A DNA stretch of 64,000 nt from Cupriavidus pampae (GTDB lineage: Bacteria; Pseudomonadota; Gammaproteobacteria; Burkholderiales; Burkholderiaceae), in assembly GCF_914271485.1 (NCBI RefSeq), contig NZ_CAJZAG010000004.1, forward strand, positions 1 through 64,000, read 5' to 3'. Under the pieces are notes generated by a model. That model ran no database searches, was not told where the DNA came from, and saw nothing but the letters and a program-made list of their open reading frames with translations. Positions 1 through 8,634 of this stretch are shown here, piece by piece (position 1 is the stretch's first letter; each line of letters starts with the position of its first letter). Made by a program: the position numbers and the translations under genes.

Positions 1-3000
1 CTCCCGACGGCACGGCGATCGCACCCGAAGTTGGCTATTACCCGTATTCGCCGGGCGGCGAGCAGGGCATCACGTATGTGCCCGCATGGCATCTGATCGA
101 CGCCACCAGCAACGCTCCGCGCAATGAGAGCGGTCAGCCGATTGCTTTGCCGACGGTGGACCGCACTGTGGTTCAGCAGACCGACGGCGTGGCCGGGCAG
201 ATCGTCACTGGTGGCAACCTTGACATCACGGCCGCGACGCTGTCGAACCAGGGCGGCATCGTCTCCGCCGCGCGCAACGTTACGCTCAATGTCGGCACGC
301 TCGATAACAGCCGTTCGGCGACGCTGGTCAATATCGTCACCGACACCGTCAATCAGTCGGAGCTCGACGCCTTCCTCGCACGGCTCAAGGCGCTGGGCGA
401 GGTCGATCCGCACACTGGCGTCAAGACGCTCTACAGCCAGCTGATGTACGGCACCATCCCGCCCTCGTGCGAGGGCGACAGTTGCGGCGCGCCGCCGATG
501 ACCGCGGCGGCCTTGAACGTGGGTGTCAATACCAATGGCGCCGCGGTCGTGGCGCCTACGCAGACCACGGTGACGCATCAGCTCGGCAAGGCCGGGCAGA
601 TCACCGCGGGTGGCAGCCTTGCCCTCAACGGCACCGGCGACCTGACCAACGCGGGCGATATCGCCGCGGCGGGCAATATCAAGATCACCACGCCCGGTAC
701 CTTTACCAACAAGGGCGTGCACGAGGTCAATGTCACGACCGTACAGGGTTGCGTGCCGGGCGGCGATTGCCCGGACGACAGCGCGCCGACCGTGCAGTCG
801 GTGGCGTGGAAGCAGACGCCCAGCACCATCGCGGCCGGCAACACGCTGACCATCGAAGCCGGCAACGTGCAGAACCTGAGCGCAACGCTTGCGGCGCAGG
901 GAACTGTTGGTATCACCACCGCCGGTACGGTGACCAATCAGGCGGGGGTGATCCAGTCGGTCTCCGGCGATGTGTCGATCACGGCCGCATCGCTGGTCAA
1001 CAAGTCGCTCGACCCGGTCAAGCTGCACAAGAGCTACGGTGGCCAGAATCCGTCGTACGCGGGTGGCTGCAACCCCGGCGGTACGTATGGCAACAGCCAG
1101 TGCTCGGCCACGGAAGATGCGGCGGCAGGTCCCGCCGCGGTGATCTCGGCCGCGCGCGATGTCACCATCCAGACCGGATCGGTTAGCAACAACGGCGCGC
1201 TGATCACCGGTGGACGCAACGTCAATGTGCAGGCGAGTGGCGGGGTGGACAACACCGCCATCGCATTGAATGCGGACTGGGTCGGCCGCTGGCAGGAGAA
1301 TCGCAGCGGTGGCGACCGCTGGCACGACACCGGTGGCCGCGCGACGATCGGCAATATCGCGTCGGGCATTCAGGCCGGCAATGCGCTGACGGTGAACGCG
1401 GGTGGTCAGATCGTCAACACTGGCAACCTGCTCGGTGCGGGCGTGGACCTGACGGGTGCATCGCTGGTCAATGGCATTACAAGCCCCGATCAGCCGACGC
1501 CGCCGGCGGCGACGCCACGGCAGGTGATCTCCCTCGGCCCGGCACCGGTCCCGGCAGGTTCGCTGCCGGCCACCACACCGGCCGCGGATCCGACGCAACC
1601 GTGGCAGTTCACGCCGGTGATTGTAGCCACGCCCAGTGCACCCACCACCGGCACGGCGCCGTCGGTCGATTGGCACTTCAACGCCAAGCCGAGCGGTACG
1701 CCGATCACGACACCGGGAGGCGGGGCACAGTACGTCAACCCGAGCGCGGCGACTGCGGTGCTGGCGGGTGTCACGCCCGACAGTCTGCTCGCGCAGCTCC
1801 CCCCTGAACTGCGCCCGGGCAATGTGTCGTTCTACTACGACCCGTACACCGAATCGCAGCAACTGCAGCAGGCTGCGCTGGCGCAGACTGGTCAGCAGAG
1901 CTTTATCAACGGACTGGCGTGGGACAGCCAAAACAACCTGTCGGTCAACGACCAGCAGAAGCTGGCGCTGTACAACAACGCGGCCGACTATGCGAAGGCC
2001 AACCACATCGCACTCGGTCAGGCGCTAACCGACGACCAGGTCAAGGCGCTCGACGCGCCCATGCTGTGGTACGTCGAGCAGGCGGTGCCCGATCCGCGAT
2101 GCACCGCAGCCAGCAGCGTCTGCCCGAGCGTCAACGCGTTGGTGCCGCAGGTCTATCTGCCGGAGGGCTACGCACAGGCCCTGTCGCTGCCCACGGGCGG
2201 CACGATCAGCGGCGACAACATCAAGATCGCTGTAGACGGCCAGCTACGCAACACCGGCCAGGTCGTCGCGAATGACACGCTGACGGTAAAGGCCGGGAGC
2301 ATCGATCTCAGCCCGAACGTGGTGTCGATTGGCACCAATGCGTACAAGGCGCAGGGTGGCTGGAACGTCGTCACGGGCACGGTGGTGCAGCCAGGCGGGT
2401 TCCTGTCGGCGATGCACATGGACATCGAAGCCGACAGTATCCGGGCGATCAACGACGCGTTCCGCATTACGCGCGCGGATGGTTCGGTGGACGCGGACGC
2501 CAGCGCGGCGCTGGTGGCGCAGCTGAAGGAAAGCCTCGGACTGAACTACGTCGAAGGCACGGTCGCCGACGACATTCATACGCAGTTCATCAAGGAGAAG
2601 AAGGGACTCGGGATCCTGGGTCAGATCATAGCGATGGCGGCGGCGGTCGCGATCTCGATCATGACAGCGGGTTCGGGGGCAGCGCTGTTGGCGGTTGTTG
2701 CGGGAAATGCGTTTGCGACATCGGCGATTGGTGCCGCCATCGCTGCTGGCCTCAGCGGTCTCGTGGCGGGCACGCTATCGAGCATGGTGACGCAGATCAT
2801 CACCACCGGCACGCTCAACATTGGCGCTGCGCTCAAGGCGGGCGCGGTATCTGGATTGACTGCGGGGCTGACGCACGGTGCGATGGGGGCGCTGAACGTC
2901 AACAACGCGGGCATCAACAGCCTAGGGGACAACCTCGCAAAGGGCGACTGGACTCAGGCGGCCGGTCAGCTTGGCAATTATGCGCAGGCAACGGTGGTGC

Positions 3001-4298
3001 GCTCGGTCATCAGCGCGGGGATCAGCACGGCGGTATATGGCGGCAGCTTCGGCCAGGCATTCGCAGGCGGGCTGGTTCGCGACGCGGCGGCACTGGCGGC
3101 AAACGCCGCAGGGGTAAAGCTGCCCGGCATCGGTACCGAGAATGCAACGACCGACAGCATCATCGCCAACGCGGCAGCGCACGCGCTGATCGGCTGTGCG
3201 GCCCAGAGTCTGAATGGAGGGGATTGCGCGGGTGGGGCGATTGGTGGAGCAGTCAGCGCGCTGACGGCACCGCTGATCCGGGATGCGATCTATGCGGGGA
3301 CGGATGTCGTCAGCTACAGCAAGGACGAGATCCGGCAAGGCATCACGGTCGGTCTATCTACCCTGATCGGCGGCTCGATCGGTGCGTTGCTGGGCACGGA
3401 CGCAACGTCAGCAGCGCTCGCGGCGCAGAACGAGGCGTTGAACAATGCCACATCACACGGGCCGGCACGCGGTATTGCAGCGCGTGAGAACGCGCGGCTG
3501 ATGGCAGCGTGTGGGAGTTCTTGCACACAAGAGGACTTCAATCGAATCGATACACAAGTGCGGCAAGTGGAGGCTGCCGCGATGCTGGCGAAGATGAATA
3601 ATCTGACGCCAGAGCAGGCACTCAAGCTAGCAGATATGCTGTCGAACCTGTTGCCGTACTATGGGTCGGCAGCGATGCTGTATCAGGCGGTGACGGGCAA
3701 GACTCTGAGCGGCCAGGAGTTGGGGACTGCGGATCGGTGGTTGTCAGGGATTCTGGGAGCAATTCCGATCGGCGCGGCGGCCTACGGCAGAATTACGGAA
3801 TTTGTCAAGACTTGGGCTGTTCTTGACGGTGCTGGGGGGGCTGCTAGCATCCCCAGGACTATCCCCTACCAACCGCCAGGCTCTGTCGTCTTGCAAGGCA
3901 ACGCACCGGTATGCGGCCCGGCGTGTGCGGCGATGGTAATCGGCGATAAGACGGGCACCTCAATTAATCTACAGGAGGCAATCGGTAGCTTTGCAAATGG
4001 AATTAGGCCTACTGGCGTTAATGCGACAGAGCTTTCATCAGTCATTTCCAATGCCGGAGTTCGTAACACAGTTGAGACCGCATTGTTGCCACGACAGTTG
4101 GACAATGCCTTGTCGAATGGGCAAGCAGTAATTGTCAATGTCGGCGGGCATTTCGTGATTGTAGACAGCAAAACCACAGTAAACGGCACGAGCTACTATA
4201 TGACTAGAGATCCGTATACGGGACCGCGTGGCGTTTTGGCCAGCGCACTTGAATCCGTGATGTCTCAAGGCGTTAATGCAATCGTAATTGGAAGGTAA
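1..4298 (+). CDS. cdiA: CdiA/FHA-family contact-dependent toxin exoprotein, 3' part (partial at left edge)
   Basis: The frame is open from base 3, so the gene enters from the left and no start is visible; 1431 codons lie in the window. Residues about 40-480 are short repeats of the hemagglutinin beta-helix type (GGNLDITAATLSNQGG-like units). A DUF637-like, Gly/Ala-rich hydrophobic region follows (nt about 2600-2900). The conserved pre-toxin segment ends in AAQNEALNN (nt 3423-3446), which resembles the junction motif delimiting CdiA-CT regions. After it the sequence becomes variable and less GC-rich. The C-terminus has a PT-TG-like pre-toxin stretch (VTGKTLSGQELGTADRWLSG) and then a C39/papain-fold-like domain: Gln codon 3894, Cys 3912 in VCGPAC, His 4149 in GGHFVIVD, Asp 4209 in RDPYTG. 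It probably acts in target cells after two-partner secretion. The partner transporter cdiB is not in the window. Family call firm; peptidase activity inferred from motif order. Confidence 0.9.
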   Translation, partial: PDGTAIAPEVGYYPYSPGGEQGITYVPAWHLIDATSNAPRNESGQPIALPTVDRTVVQQTDGVAGQIVTGGNLDITAATLSNQGGIVSAARNVTLNVGTLDNSRSATLVNIVTDTVNQSELDAFLARLKALGEVDPHTGVKTLYSQLMYGTIPPSCEGDSCGAPPMTAAALNVGVNTNGAAVVAPTQTTVTHQLGKAGQITAGGSLALNGTGDLTNAGDIAAAGNIKITTPGTFTNKGVHEVNVTTVQGCVPGGDCPDDSAPTVQSVAWKQTPSTIAAGNTLTIEAGNVQNLSATLAAQGTVGITTAGTVTNQAGVIQSVSGDVSITAASLVNKSLDPVKLHKSYGGQNPSYAGGCNPGGTYGNSQCSATEDAAAGPAAVISAARDVTIQTGSVSNNGALITGGRNVNVQASGGVDNTAIALNADWVGRWQENRSGGDRWHDTGGRATIGNIASGIQAGNALTVNAGGQIVNTGNLLGAGVDLTGASLVNGITSPDQPTPPAATPRQVISLGPAPVPAGSLPATTPAADPTQPWQFTPVIVATPSAPTTGTAPSVDWHFNAKPSGTPITTPGGGAQYVNPSAATAVLAGVTPDSLLAQLPPELRPGNVSFYYDPYTESQQLQQAALAQTGQQSFINGLAWDSQNNLSVNDQQKLALYNNAADYAKANHIALGQALTDDQVKALDAPMLWYVEQAVPDPRCTAASSVCPSVNALVPQVYLPEGYAQALSLPTGGTISGDNIKIAVDGQLRNTGQVVANDTLTVKAGSIDLSPNVVSIGTNAYKAQGGWNVVTGTVVQPGGFLSAMHMDIEADSIRAINDAFRITRADGSVDADASAALVAQLKESLGLNYVEGTVADDIHTQFIKEKKGLGILGQIIAMAAAVAISIMTAGSGAALLAVVAGNAFATSAIGAAIAAGLSGLVAGTLSSMVTQIITTGTLNIGAALKAGAVSGLTAGLTHGAMGALNVNNAGINSLGDNLAKGDWTQAAGQLGNYAQATVVRSVISAGISTAVYGGSFGQAFAGGLVRDAAALAANAAGVKLPGIGTENATTDSIIANAAAHALIGCAAQSLNGGDCAGGAIGGAVSALTAPLIRDAIYAGTDVVSYSKDEIRQGITVGLSTLIGGSIGALLGTDATSAALAAQNEALNNATSHGPARGIAARENARLMAACGSSCTQEDFNRIDTQVRQVEAAAMLAKMNNLTPEQALKLADMLSNLLPYYGSAAMLYQAVTGKTLSGQELGTADRWLSGILGAIPIGAAAYGRITEFVKTWAVLDGAGGAASIPRTIPYQPPGSVVLQGNAPVCGPACAAMVIGDKTGTSINLQEAIGSFANGIRPTGVNATELSSVISNAGVRNTVETALLPRQLDNALSNGQAVIVNVGGHFVIVDSKTTVNGTSYYMTRDPYTGPRGVLASALESVMSQGVNAIVIGR
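1850..2612 (+). repeat. CdiA 3'-region duplication, parental copy
   Basis: This stretch is repeated without gaps at 5268-6030 (constant offset 3418) with only scattered substitutions by eye. It codes for the segment from ESQQLQQAAL to the KKGLG before the DUF637-like region. Past 2612 the two copies stay alike as protein but diverge as DNA. A 66-bp part of it recurs at 8310-8375. Confidence 0.9.
3423..3449 (+). other. CdiA-CT junction motif (AAQNEALNN), copy 1
   Basis: This encodes AAQNEALNNA. The same peptide recurs in the downstream module at 6880-6906, and the two proteins become unrelated immediately after it. That is how Burkholderiales CDI toxins are delimited, where the usual motif is of the NxxLYN type. 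The link to that motif is by analogy. Confidence 0.7.
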
Positions 4299-4300
4299 TA

Positions 4301-4732
4301 ATGGACGTTAGTAGTCTCGTGAGGATGCGTGATGCCGATGAAGGATTGAAGCTAGAACTATCCGGATGGTTGGTAGATCGCGAGGACGGCCTCTATGTTT
4401 TGGCTGATCATTTCCCGGAGGATTATGATCATCCATGCAGGATAAAGGTAGAGAACGACGGAATCATGTACGCGATCCTCGCGAGCGTACCTACGTTAGT
4501 AGGTGGGCGATCTCTACTCTTCTACAAGGCAAGATTGACTGGTGTGCTGACTGGTTCGCGCCCTTTCTCACTGCTGGTCGAAACGATGTGTTTGGAAATA
4601 GCGCGTGGTTCCGGTGAGTATGATCGGGTCGACCTTAGCCAGAAGGCGGTGGAGGAATCTGTGAGAAACCGCGGGCCGTATCGATTCGGACCGAGGCCCT
4701 GTTCGTCGCGCGATTGGCTCGAAGATGAATAG
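4301..4732 (+). CDS. cdiI: Candidate CDI immunity protein for the C39-like toxin
   Basis: A 143-aa soluble acidic protein with no signal peptide or membrane segment, starting 2 bp after the exoprotein stop behind a strong ribosome site (GGAAGG). Position immediately 3' of a cdiA-CT end is the defining context of cdiI, so a role neutralising the adjacent toxin in the cytoplasm is the natural inference. I do not recognise a family. The C-terminal third is rich in Arg and Pro. Base composition is lower in GC than the flagellar genes, as in the toxin tip, which fits co-acquisition of toxin and immunity. Confidence 0.75.
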   Translation: MDVSSLVRMRDADEGLKLELSGWLVDREDGLYVLADHFPEDYDHPCRIKVENDGIMYAILASVPTLVGGRSLLFYKARLTGVLTGSRPFSLLVETMCLEIARGSGEYDRVDLSQKAVEESVRNRGPYRFGPRPCSSRDWLEDE

Positions 4733-4743
4733 GAAATATTGAT

Positions 4744-5091
4744 TTGATCACTCGTTCGATGTCATTGACACTCGAAGAGAAGTTCGCGTTGCGCATGATC
4801 TTTCGCGGATCGGACCCGACAAGCGTCGCCGTCCTAGCTCAACTGGATGCGATGGATGCCAAGCAACGAAAAGCGACGGGCGTCGGATTTTTCACCAGCA
4901 TTCGCCTAGCGATACCACTCCGCGTTATCGAGCCAAGACACAAGGACTGGAATTTCCGGCACCGACTGCTTAGCCACGGGGGGTCATTTATGTGCACGAT
5001 CGAGGACCCAACGGTGCTTGAGCTAGAAGCGGTGTCCCACAACGGCGATTGGCCGCATAGCTTTCATGTAGAAGATTTCATTGAAAGCTAG
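4744..5091 (+). CDS. Small immunity-like protein (TGVGFFT family)
   Basis: A 115-aa protein. TTG at 4744 is chosen as the start because AGGAAA sits 7 bases upstream; an ATG at 4759 is the alternative. The protein has an early LTLEEKFALRMIF segment, then RKATGVGFFT and a closing NGDWPHSF. From memory this layout matches a family of small proteins scattered through toxin-immunity loci with a conserved TGVGFFT block, but I cannot name a Pfam entry. It lies 11 bp after the candidate immunity gene and before the displaced toxin module. It may be a leftover immunity gene from a lost toxin, or a second partner of the first one. Confidence 0.6.
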   Translation: MITRSMSLTLEEKFALRMIFRGSDPTSVAVLAQLDAMDAKQRKATGVGFFTSIRLAIPLRVIEPRHKDWNFRHRLLSHGGSFMCTIEDPTVLELEAVSHNGDWPHSFHVEDFIES

Positions 5092-5385
5092 ATGGATTTG
5101 ATTGACCGAACAGAAGAAGCTCATCTGTCTGCTGAGACGCGCTCCTGACGCGAGACGCGGATTAGAGTCAAAGCTCCCGTCAAGGAATTAGACACCCACG
5201 TTCGCCGTGCCCGTTGCCATCTGCAAAACTATTTTATCTTCGCTAGCGTCCCGGCGGACTCATCTTGCGAATCGCAGCAACTGCAGCAGGCAGCGCTGAC
5301 CCAGACTGGTCAGCAGAGCTTTATCAACGGACCGGCGTGGGACAGCCAGAACAACCTGTCGGTCAACGACCAGCAGAAGCTGGCG
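5092..5385 (+). other. Module junction: unrecognised sequence leading into duplicated cdiA
   Basis: Bases 5092-5267 resemble nothing I recognise, and no transposase or inverted repeat is evident. At 5268 the sequence switches abruptly to the duplicated cdiA DNA. The cdiA frame stays open upstream as far as 5149, after a TGA at 5146, but without a start codon and ribosome site of the usual quality. The module therefore looks silent unless recombined into the intact gene. Confidence 0.5.
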
Positions 5386-6030
5386 TTGTACAACAACGCG
5401 GCGGATTACGCCAAGGCCAACCACATCGCCCTCGGTCAGGCGCTGACCGACGACCAGGTCAAGGCGCTCGACGCGCCCATGCTGTGGTACGTCGAGCAGG
5501 CGGTGCCCGACCCCCGATGCACCGCAGCCAGCAGCGTTTGCCCGAGCGTCAACGCGCTGGTGCCGCAGGTCTATCTGCCGGAGGGCTACGCACAGGCCCT
5601 GTCGCTGCCCACGGGCGGCACGATCAGCGGCGACAACATCAAGATCGCTGTGGACGGTCAACTCCGCAACACCGGCCAGGTCGTCGCGAATGACACGCTG
5701 ACGGTAAAAGCCGGGAGCATCGATCTCAGCCCGAACGTGGTGTCGATTGGCACCAATGCATACAAGGCGCAGGGCGGGTGGAACGTCGTCACGGGCACCG
5801 TGGTGCAGCCAGGCGGGTTCCTGTCGGCGATGCACATGGACATCGAAGCCGACAGCATCCGGGCGATCAACGACGCGTTCCGCATTACGCGCGCGGATGG
5901 TTCGGTGGACGCGGACGCCAGCGCGGCGCTGGTGGCGCAGCTCAAGGAAAGCCTCGGACTGAACTACGTCGAAGGCACGGTCGCCGACGACATACATACG
6001 CAGTTCATCAAGGAGAAGAAGGGACTCGGG
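5268..6030 (+). repeat. CdiA 3'-region duplication, displaced copy
   Basis: Gapless near-identical copy of 1850-2612. It gives the displaced module a long homology arm for recombination with the upstream gene. A second, shorter arm is the shared code around AAQNEALNN. Confidence 0.9.
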
Positions 6031-7803
6031 GTAATCGGGCAGATCGTGGCAATGGTGGCAGCCGTTGCGGCTTCCATCGTGACGGCTGGTGCGGCAGCGG
6101 CCGCGATGGGGGTAGCGCTGTCGAGCATGACGCTCGGCCAGGCCATGATGGTCGCCGCGCTGTCAAGCATGGCTGGCAGCATGGCAAGCCAGATCGTCTC
6201 GGGGCAGGGCCTTAACTTCGGCAAGATCGCGCAAGCCGGCTTGATCGGGGCTGTGACGGCGGGCCTGACCAACGGCATTACGTTCGATGGCAGCAGCTTT
6301 GGTGTCAGCGAATGGGGTCAGTCGCTGAAAAACACCAACACGCTCGCAAACCTCGCCGGCAGCAACAGCGCCGGCGGCGTACTGCAAGCTGCAAAAGATG
6401 GCGCGACCGGGACCATCTACCAGCAAGCAGTCGGCATGATCGGCACGGGGCTGATCAATGCGGGGGTCAGCACCGCCTTCAATGGAGGCAGCTTCGGTCA
6501 GGCACTGCTCAACAATCTGGTGGCCCAGGCGGCAGCCCTCGGGGCAAAGGGGATCGGTGGGGCCACCGATGCGCTGACTCTGGAGAACGTGGCAAGTCAC
6601 GCCGCGCTGGGTTGCGCGGCGCAAAGTGCGATGGGTGGGGATTGTGCGAGCGGGGCGATTGGCGGAGCGACGTCGGCCATCGTGGCGCCGGTGGTGCGCG
6701 ACGGGTTGTACGGCGGCGGCGAGAGCGTGACGACTACGTTCAATGCGGACGGCACGATAACGACAACGACTAGCTATAACAATCCGGCATACAACGCGAT
6801 GACGGCCGCGATCGCGATGTTGGCGGGCGGTGGGCTGGCGGCAGCGTTGGGCCAAAACGCCAACGCTGCAGCTGGGGCCGCTCAGAACGAGGCACTGAAC
6901 AATGCGCTCTCCGGTAAGCAACTAACCGAAAAAGGCAAGGAGCTAGCGGCAGCCAAGTCGCCTGAAGAGCGGCAGGAGATCACCGAGAAATTCGATGGCT
7001 TGGATCGGGCGCAAACAAAGGTCTATACGGATCTGACCGATGCAAAGGATGCTCTCGCGCTGGCAACATCGCCAGAGGAAAGAGCTGCCGCGCTGCAGAA
7101 GCTAGAGCAGGCTGTTGTTCGTGCTTCGGAATTGTATAGCGAGTTCAATGCTGCGAACGATGCTGGAGGCAAGAATGCAATTGGAGCCGCACTACTGGGT
7201 GCGAGCTTGGAACTCCAAAAAAACGGTGGCACGCTGACGGCGGAACAACGGCAGGCGTTGGCACAAACATTCTCGCAGATAGGGACGGCGCTGGGTGCAT
7301 ACGAAGGGTCGCTATTTAGTGGCAACACCAATCTCGCACGTGCAGTTCAGGCATTGGTGGATGGTATTACGGGAACTGGAGCCGTCGGGTCCGCCATATC
7401 GGGCTCGGTTGCAAACGCGAATTTTGCACAATCGAGCATAAATTCGACTGGCACTTTTAGCCCTGAAGGAGTTATAAAATACAGCCAACTCGCGGGAGTA
7501 AAAATTAGCACTGTTGACGACTTGGCCGAGGCCATCACGAAGGGCCTTGTGAGGCCGAGTCAGTTGCCAGTGGATTACGTGGTCTCACAGGATGGGACGA
7601 AGCTGATACTAAACACTCGAACCTCGGTTGCACTATTTCGTGCTGGGATACCACAGTCGCAGTGGTATGGTGCGAATAAAACTGGAATGCAGGTGCCAGA
7701 TATGCCTGCAGGAACGACTTTTGATGATCTGGCTGCGGCACAGTTAACCAGGAATAATCTGCCCCCAACCGGTACATCTAATCCGCCTGGAGGAGTACGA
7801 TGA
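5386..7803 (+). CDS. Orphan CdiA-CT module: 5'-truncated exoprotein with a different toxin tip
   Basis: The cdiA-like frame runs to the stop at 7803. TTG 5386 is only a nominal start, because homology to the parent begins at 5268 and no secretion domain or signal is present. Residues 1 to about 500 repeat the parental pre-toxin region: DUF637-like hydrophobic stretch, HAALGCAAQ, then AAQNEALNN at nt 6880-6903. The tip from residue 507 is unrelated to the first toxin. It starts with a helical, Glu/Lys/Ala-rich segment (KSPEERQEI, TSPEERAAAL) and ends with a block containing GLVRPSQLPVDYVV, LILNTRTSVALFRAGIPQSQW and MPAG. I have seen similar blocks at FHA/Rhs C-termini. A ParB/sulfiredoxin-like fold is possible but is a guess. 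GC content falls towards the 3' end. Confidence 0.75.
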   Translation: MYNNAADYAKANHIALGQALTDDQVKALDAPMLWYVEQAVPDPRCTAASSVCPSVNALVPQVYLPEGYAQALSLPTGGTISGDNIKIAVDGQLRNTGQVVANDTLTVKAGSIDLSPNVVSIGTNAYKAQGGWNVVTGTVVQPGGFLSAMHMDIEADSIRAINDAFRITRADGSVDADASAALVAQLKESLGLNYVEGTVADDIHTQFIKEKKGLGVIGQIVAMVAAVAASIVTAGAAAAAMGVALSSMTLGQAMMVAALSSMAGSMASQIVSGQGLNFGKIAQAGLIGAVTAGLTNGITFDGSSFGVSEWGQSLKNTNTLANLAGSNSAGGVLQAAKDGATGTIYQQAVGMIGTGLINAGVSTAFNGGSFGQALLNNLVAQAAALGAKGIGGATDALTLENVASHAALGCAAQSAMGGDCASGAIGGATSAIVAPVVRDGLYGGGESVTTTFNADGTITTTTSYNNPAYNAMTAAIAMLAGGGLAAALGQNANAAAGAAQNEALNNALSGKQLTEKGKELAAAKSPEERQEITEKFDGLDRAQTKVYTDLTDAKDALALATSPEERAAALQKLEQAVVRASELYSEFNAANDAGGKNAIGAALLGASLELQKNGGTLTAEQRQALAQTFSQIGTALGAYEGSLFSGNTNLARAVQALVDGITGTGAVGSAISGSVANANFAQSSINSTGTFSPEGVIKYSQLAGVKISTVDDLAEAITKGLVRPSQLPVDYVVSQDGTKLILNTRTSVALFRAGIPQSQWYGANKTGMQVPDMPAGTTFDDLAAAQLTRNNLPPTGTSNPPGGVR
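6880..6906 (+). other. CdiA-CT junction motif (AAQNEALNN), copy 2
   Basis: Encodes AAQNEALNNA, identical in protein to the motif at 3423-3449. Everything after it differs between the two modules. Confidence 0.7.
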
Positions 7804-8195
7804 AGAAAGTGGGAAAAGGTATAGAGGTATTTAATCCTTACACATGGCTTCCATCATATGGGGAAACATCCGTTAAGTTTCGAATCGAAAATTCTGAATT
7901 GGTAGTTACAATTATTTTTGATGGTGAGTCCGGGATATGCGAGCGTGAATTGAGGTTTGTAGCGGTTTGCTGGTTCTGTTCACAAGCTTTCCCTGGCCCA
8001 TCGATGCTGGATATTGACGGTGATGATGTCAAACTTCTCTTGAGAGGAGTATTGATTGAATATCCGAACTCTGAAGCCGCGATGGCTTGGCGGGTTCATT
8101 TTGGATCCGCAAGGGCGGTTCGACACTTCAGTATCGCGTTCATGTCGGCGAATATCAAATTTAGCGTACTGGCCAGTGAAGTGATGGTTAGTTAA
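7800..8195 (+). CDS. Candidate immunity protein of the orphan CdiA-CT module
   Basis: A 131-aa protein whose ATG overlaps the toxin stop by four bases (ATGA), behind a GGAGGAG ribosome site. Translational coupling directly 3' of a toxin tip marks it as the immunity partner. It has no signal peptide. The composition is AT-richer than the backbone, and the middle is hydrophobic and aromatic (VAVCWFCSQAFPGPSM). I do not recognise a family. If it has its own weak promoter, it would protect the cell from siblings carrying this tip even while the toxin module stays silent. Confidence 0.7.
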   Translation: MKKVGKGIEVFNPYTWLPSYGETSVKFRIENSELVVTIIFDGESGICERELRFVAVCWFCSQAFPGPSMLDIDGDDVKLLLRGVLIEYPNSEAAMAWRVHFGSARAVRHFSIAFMSANIKFSVLASEVMVS

Positions 8196-8309
8196 AGATT
8201 AATAATTAATTGCGTTTTCAATGGACACCTTCCGAAAGAGATGCTTTGCCATAGAAATCCTCACGGCATCAAGTAGAAGCTGGGTCGGTTGAAGTCGAAA
8301 GGCGGCGGT

Positions 8310-8375
8310 TTCCTGTCGGCGATGCACATGGACATCGAGGCCGACAGCATCCGGGCGATCAACGACGCGTTCCGC
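8310..8375 (+). repeat. 66-bp relic of a third CdiA module
   Basis: These bases repeat 2400-2465 with about two substitutions and keep the cdiA reading frame (FLSAMHMDIEADSIRAINDA). No toxin tip or immunity gene is attached. It reads as the stub of a decayed or excised third cassette. Confidence 0.8.
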
Positions 8376-8634
8376 TCTTTATCGAGTACCGCATGGAAGT
8401 GTGGCAATCCGCTGAAAGCTCGGCTCGCCGAGCGCGCGCGTTCTTGTGCGGCGGGTCACGGTGGTGCGAATACGGCGCGGCGGTACGCTGCGGTTTGCGA
8501 CATCGTCGCGAAGCAGCGGGCATCGTTGCGGTGGGGAGGGCCAGCGGATCCCGAACCTTAGGGGGAGACGGGCATCAGCGAGCGCTGCCTCGCGGCTTCT
8601 TCCCGAAGACGGGAAGAAGCTCGTGAGTACAAGA
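8376..8634. other. Intergenic boundary between CDI array and flagellar genes
   Basis: No convincing gene. Short open frames here overlap or are antisense to fliK and lack homology I recognise. It contains the hairpin at 8595-8620. Confidence 0.5.
8595..8620 (-). terminator. Hairpin downstream of fliK
   Basis: Perfect 11-bp stem (GCTTCTTCCCG / CGGGAAGAAGC) with a 4-base loop, 15 bp beyond the fliK stop. There is no T-run on either strand, so termination is likely but not typical of an intrinsic terminator. Confidence 0.45.

Noticed and set aside
5092-5267. Transposase remnant at the module junction
   Set aside because: No translated frame resembles a transposase and no terminal repeats were found.
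5386-7803. A second independent full exoprotein gene
   Set aside because: It has no signal peptide, TPS domain or hemagglutinin repeats upstream and begins within duplicated DNA, so it is a displaced C-terminal module.
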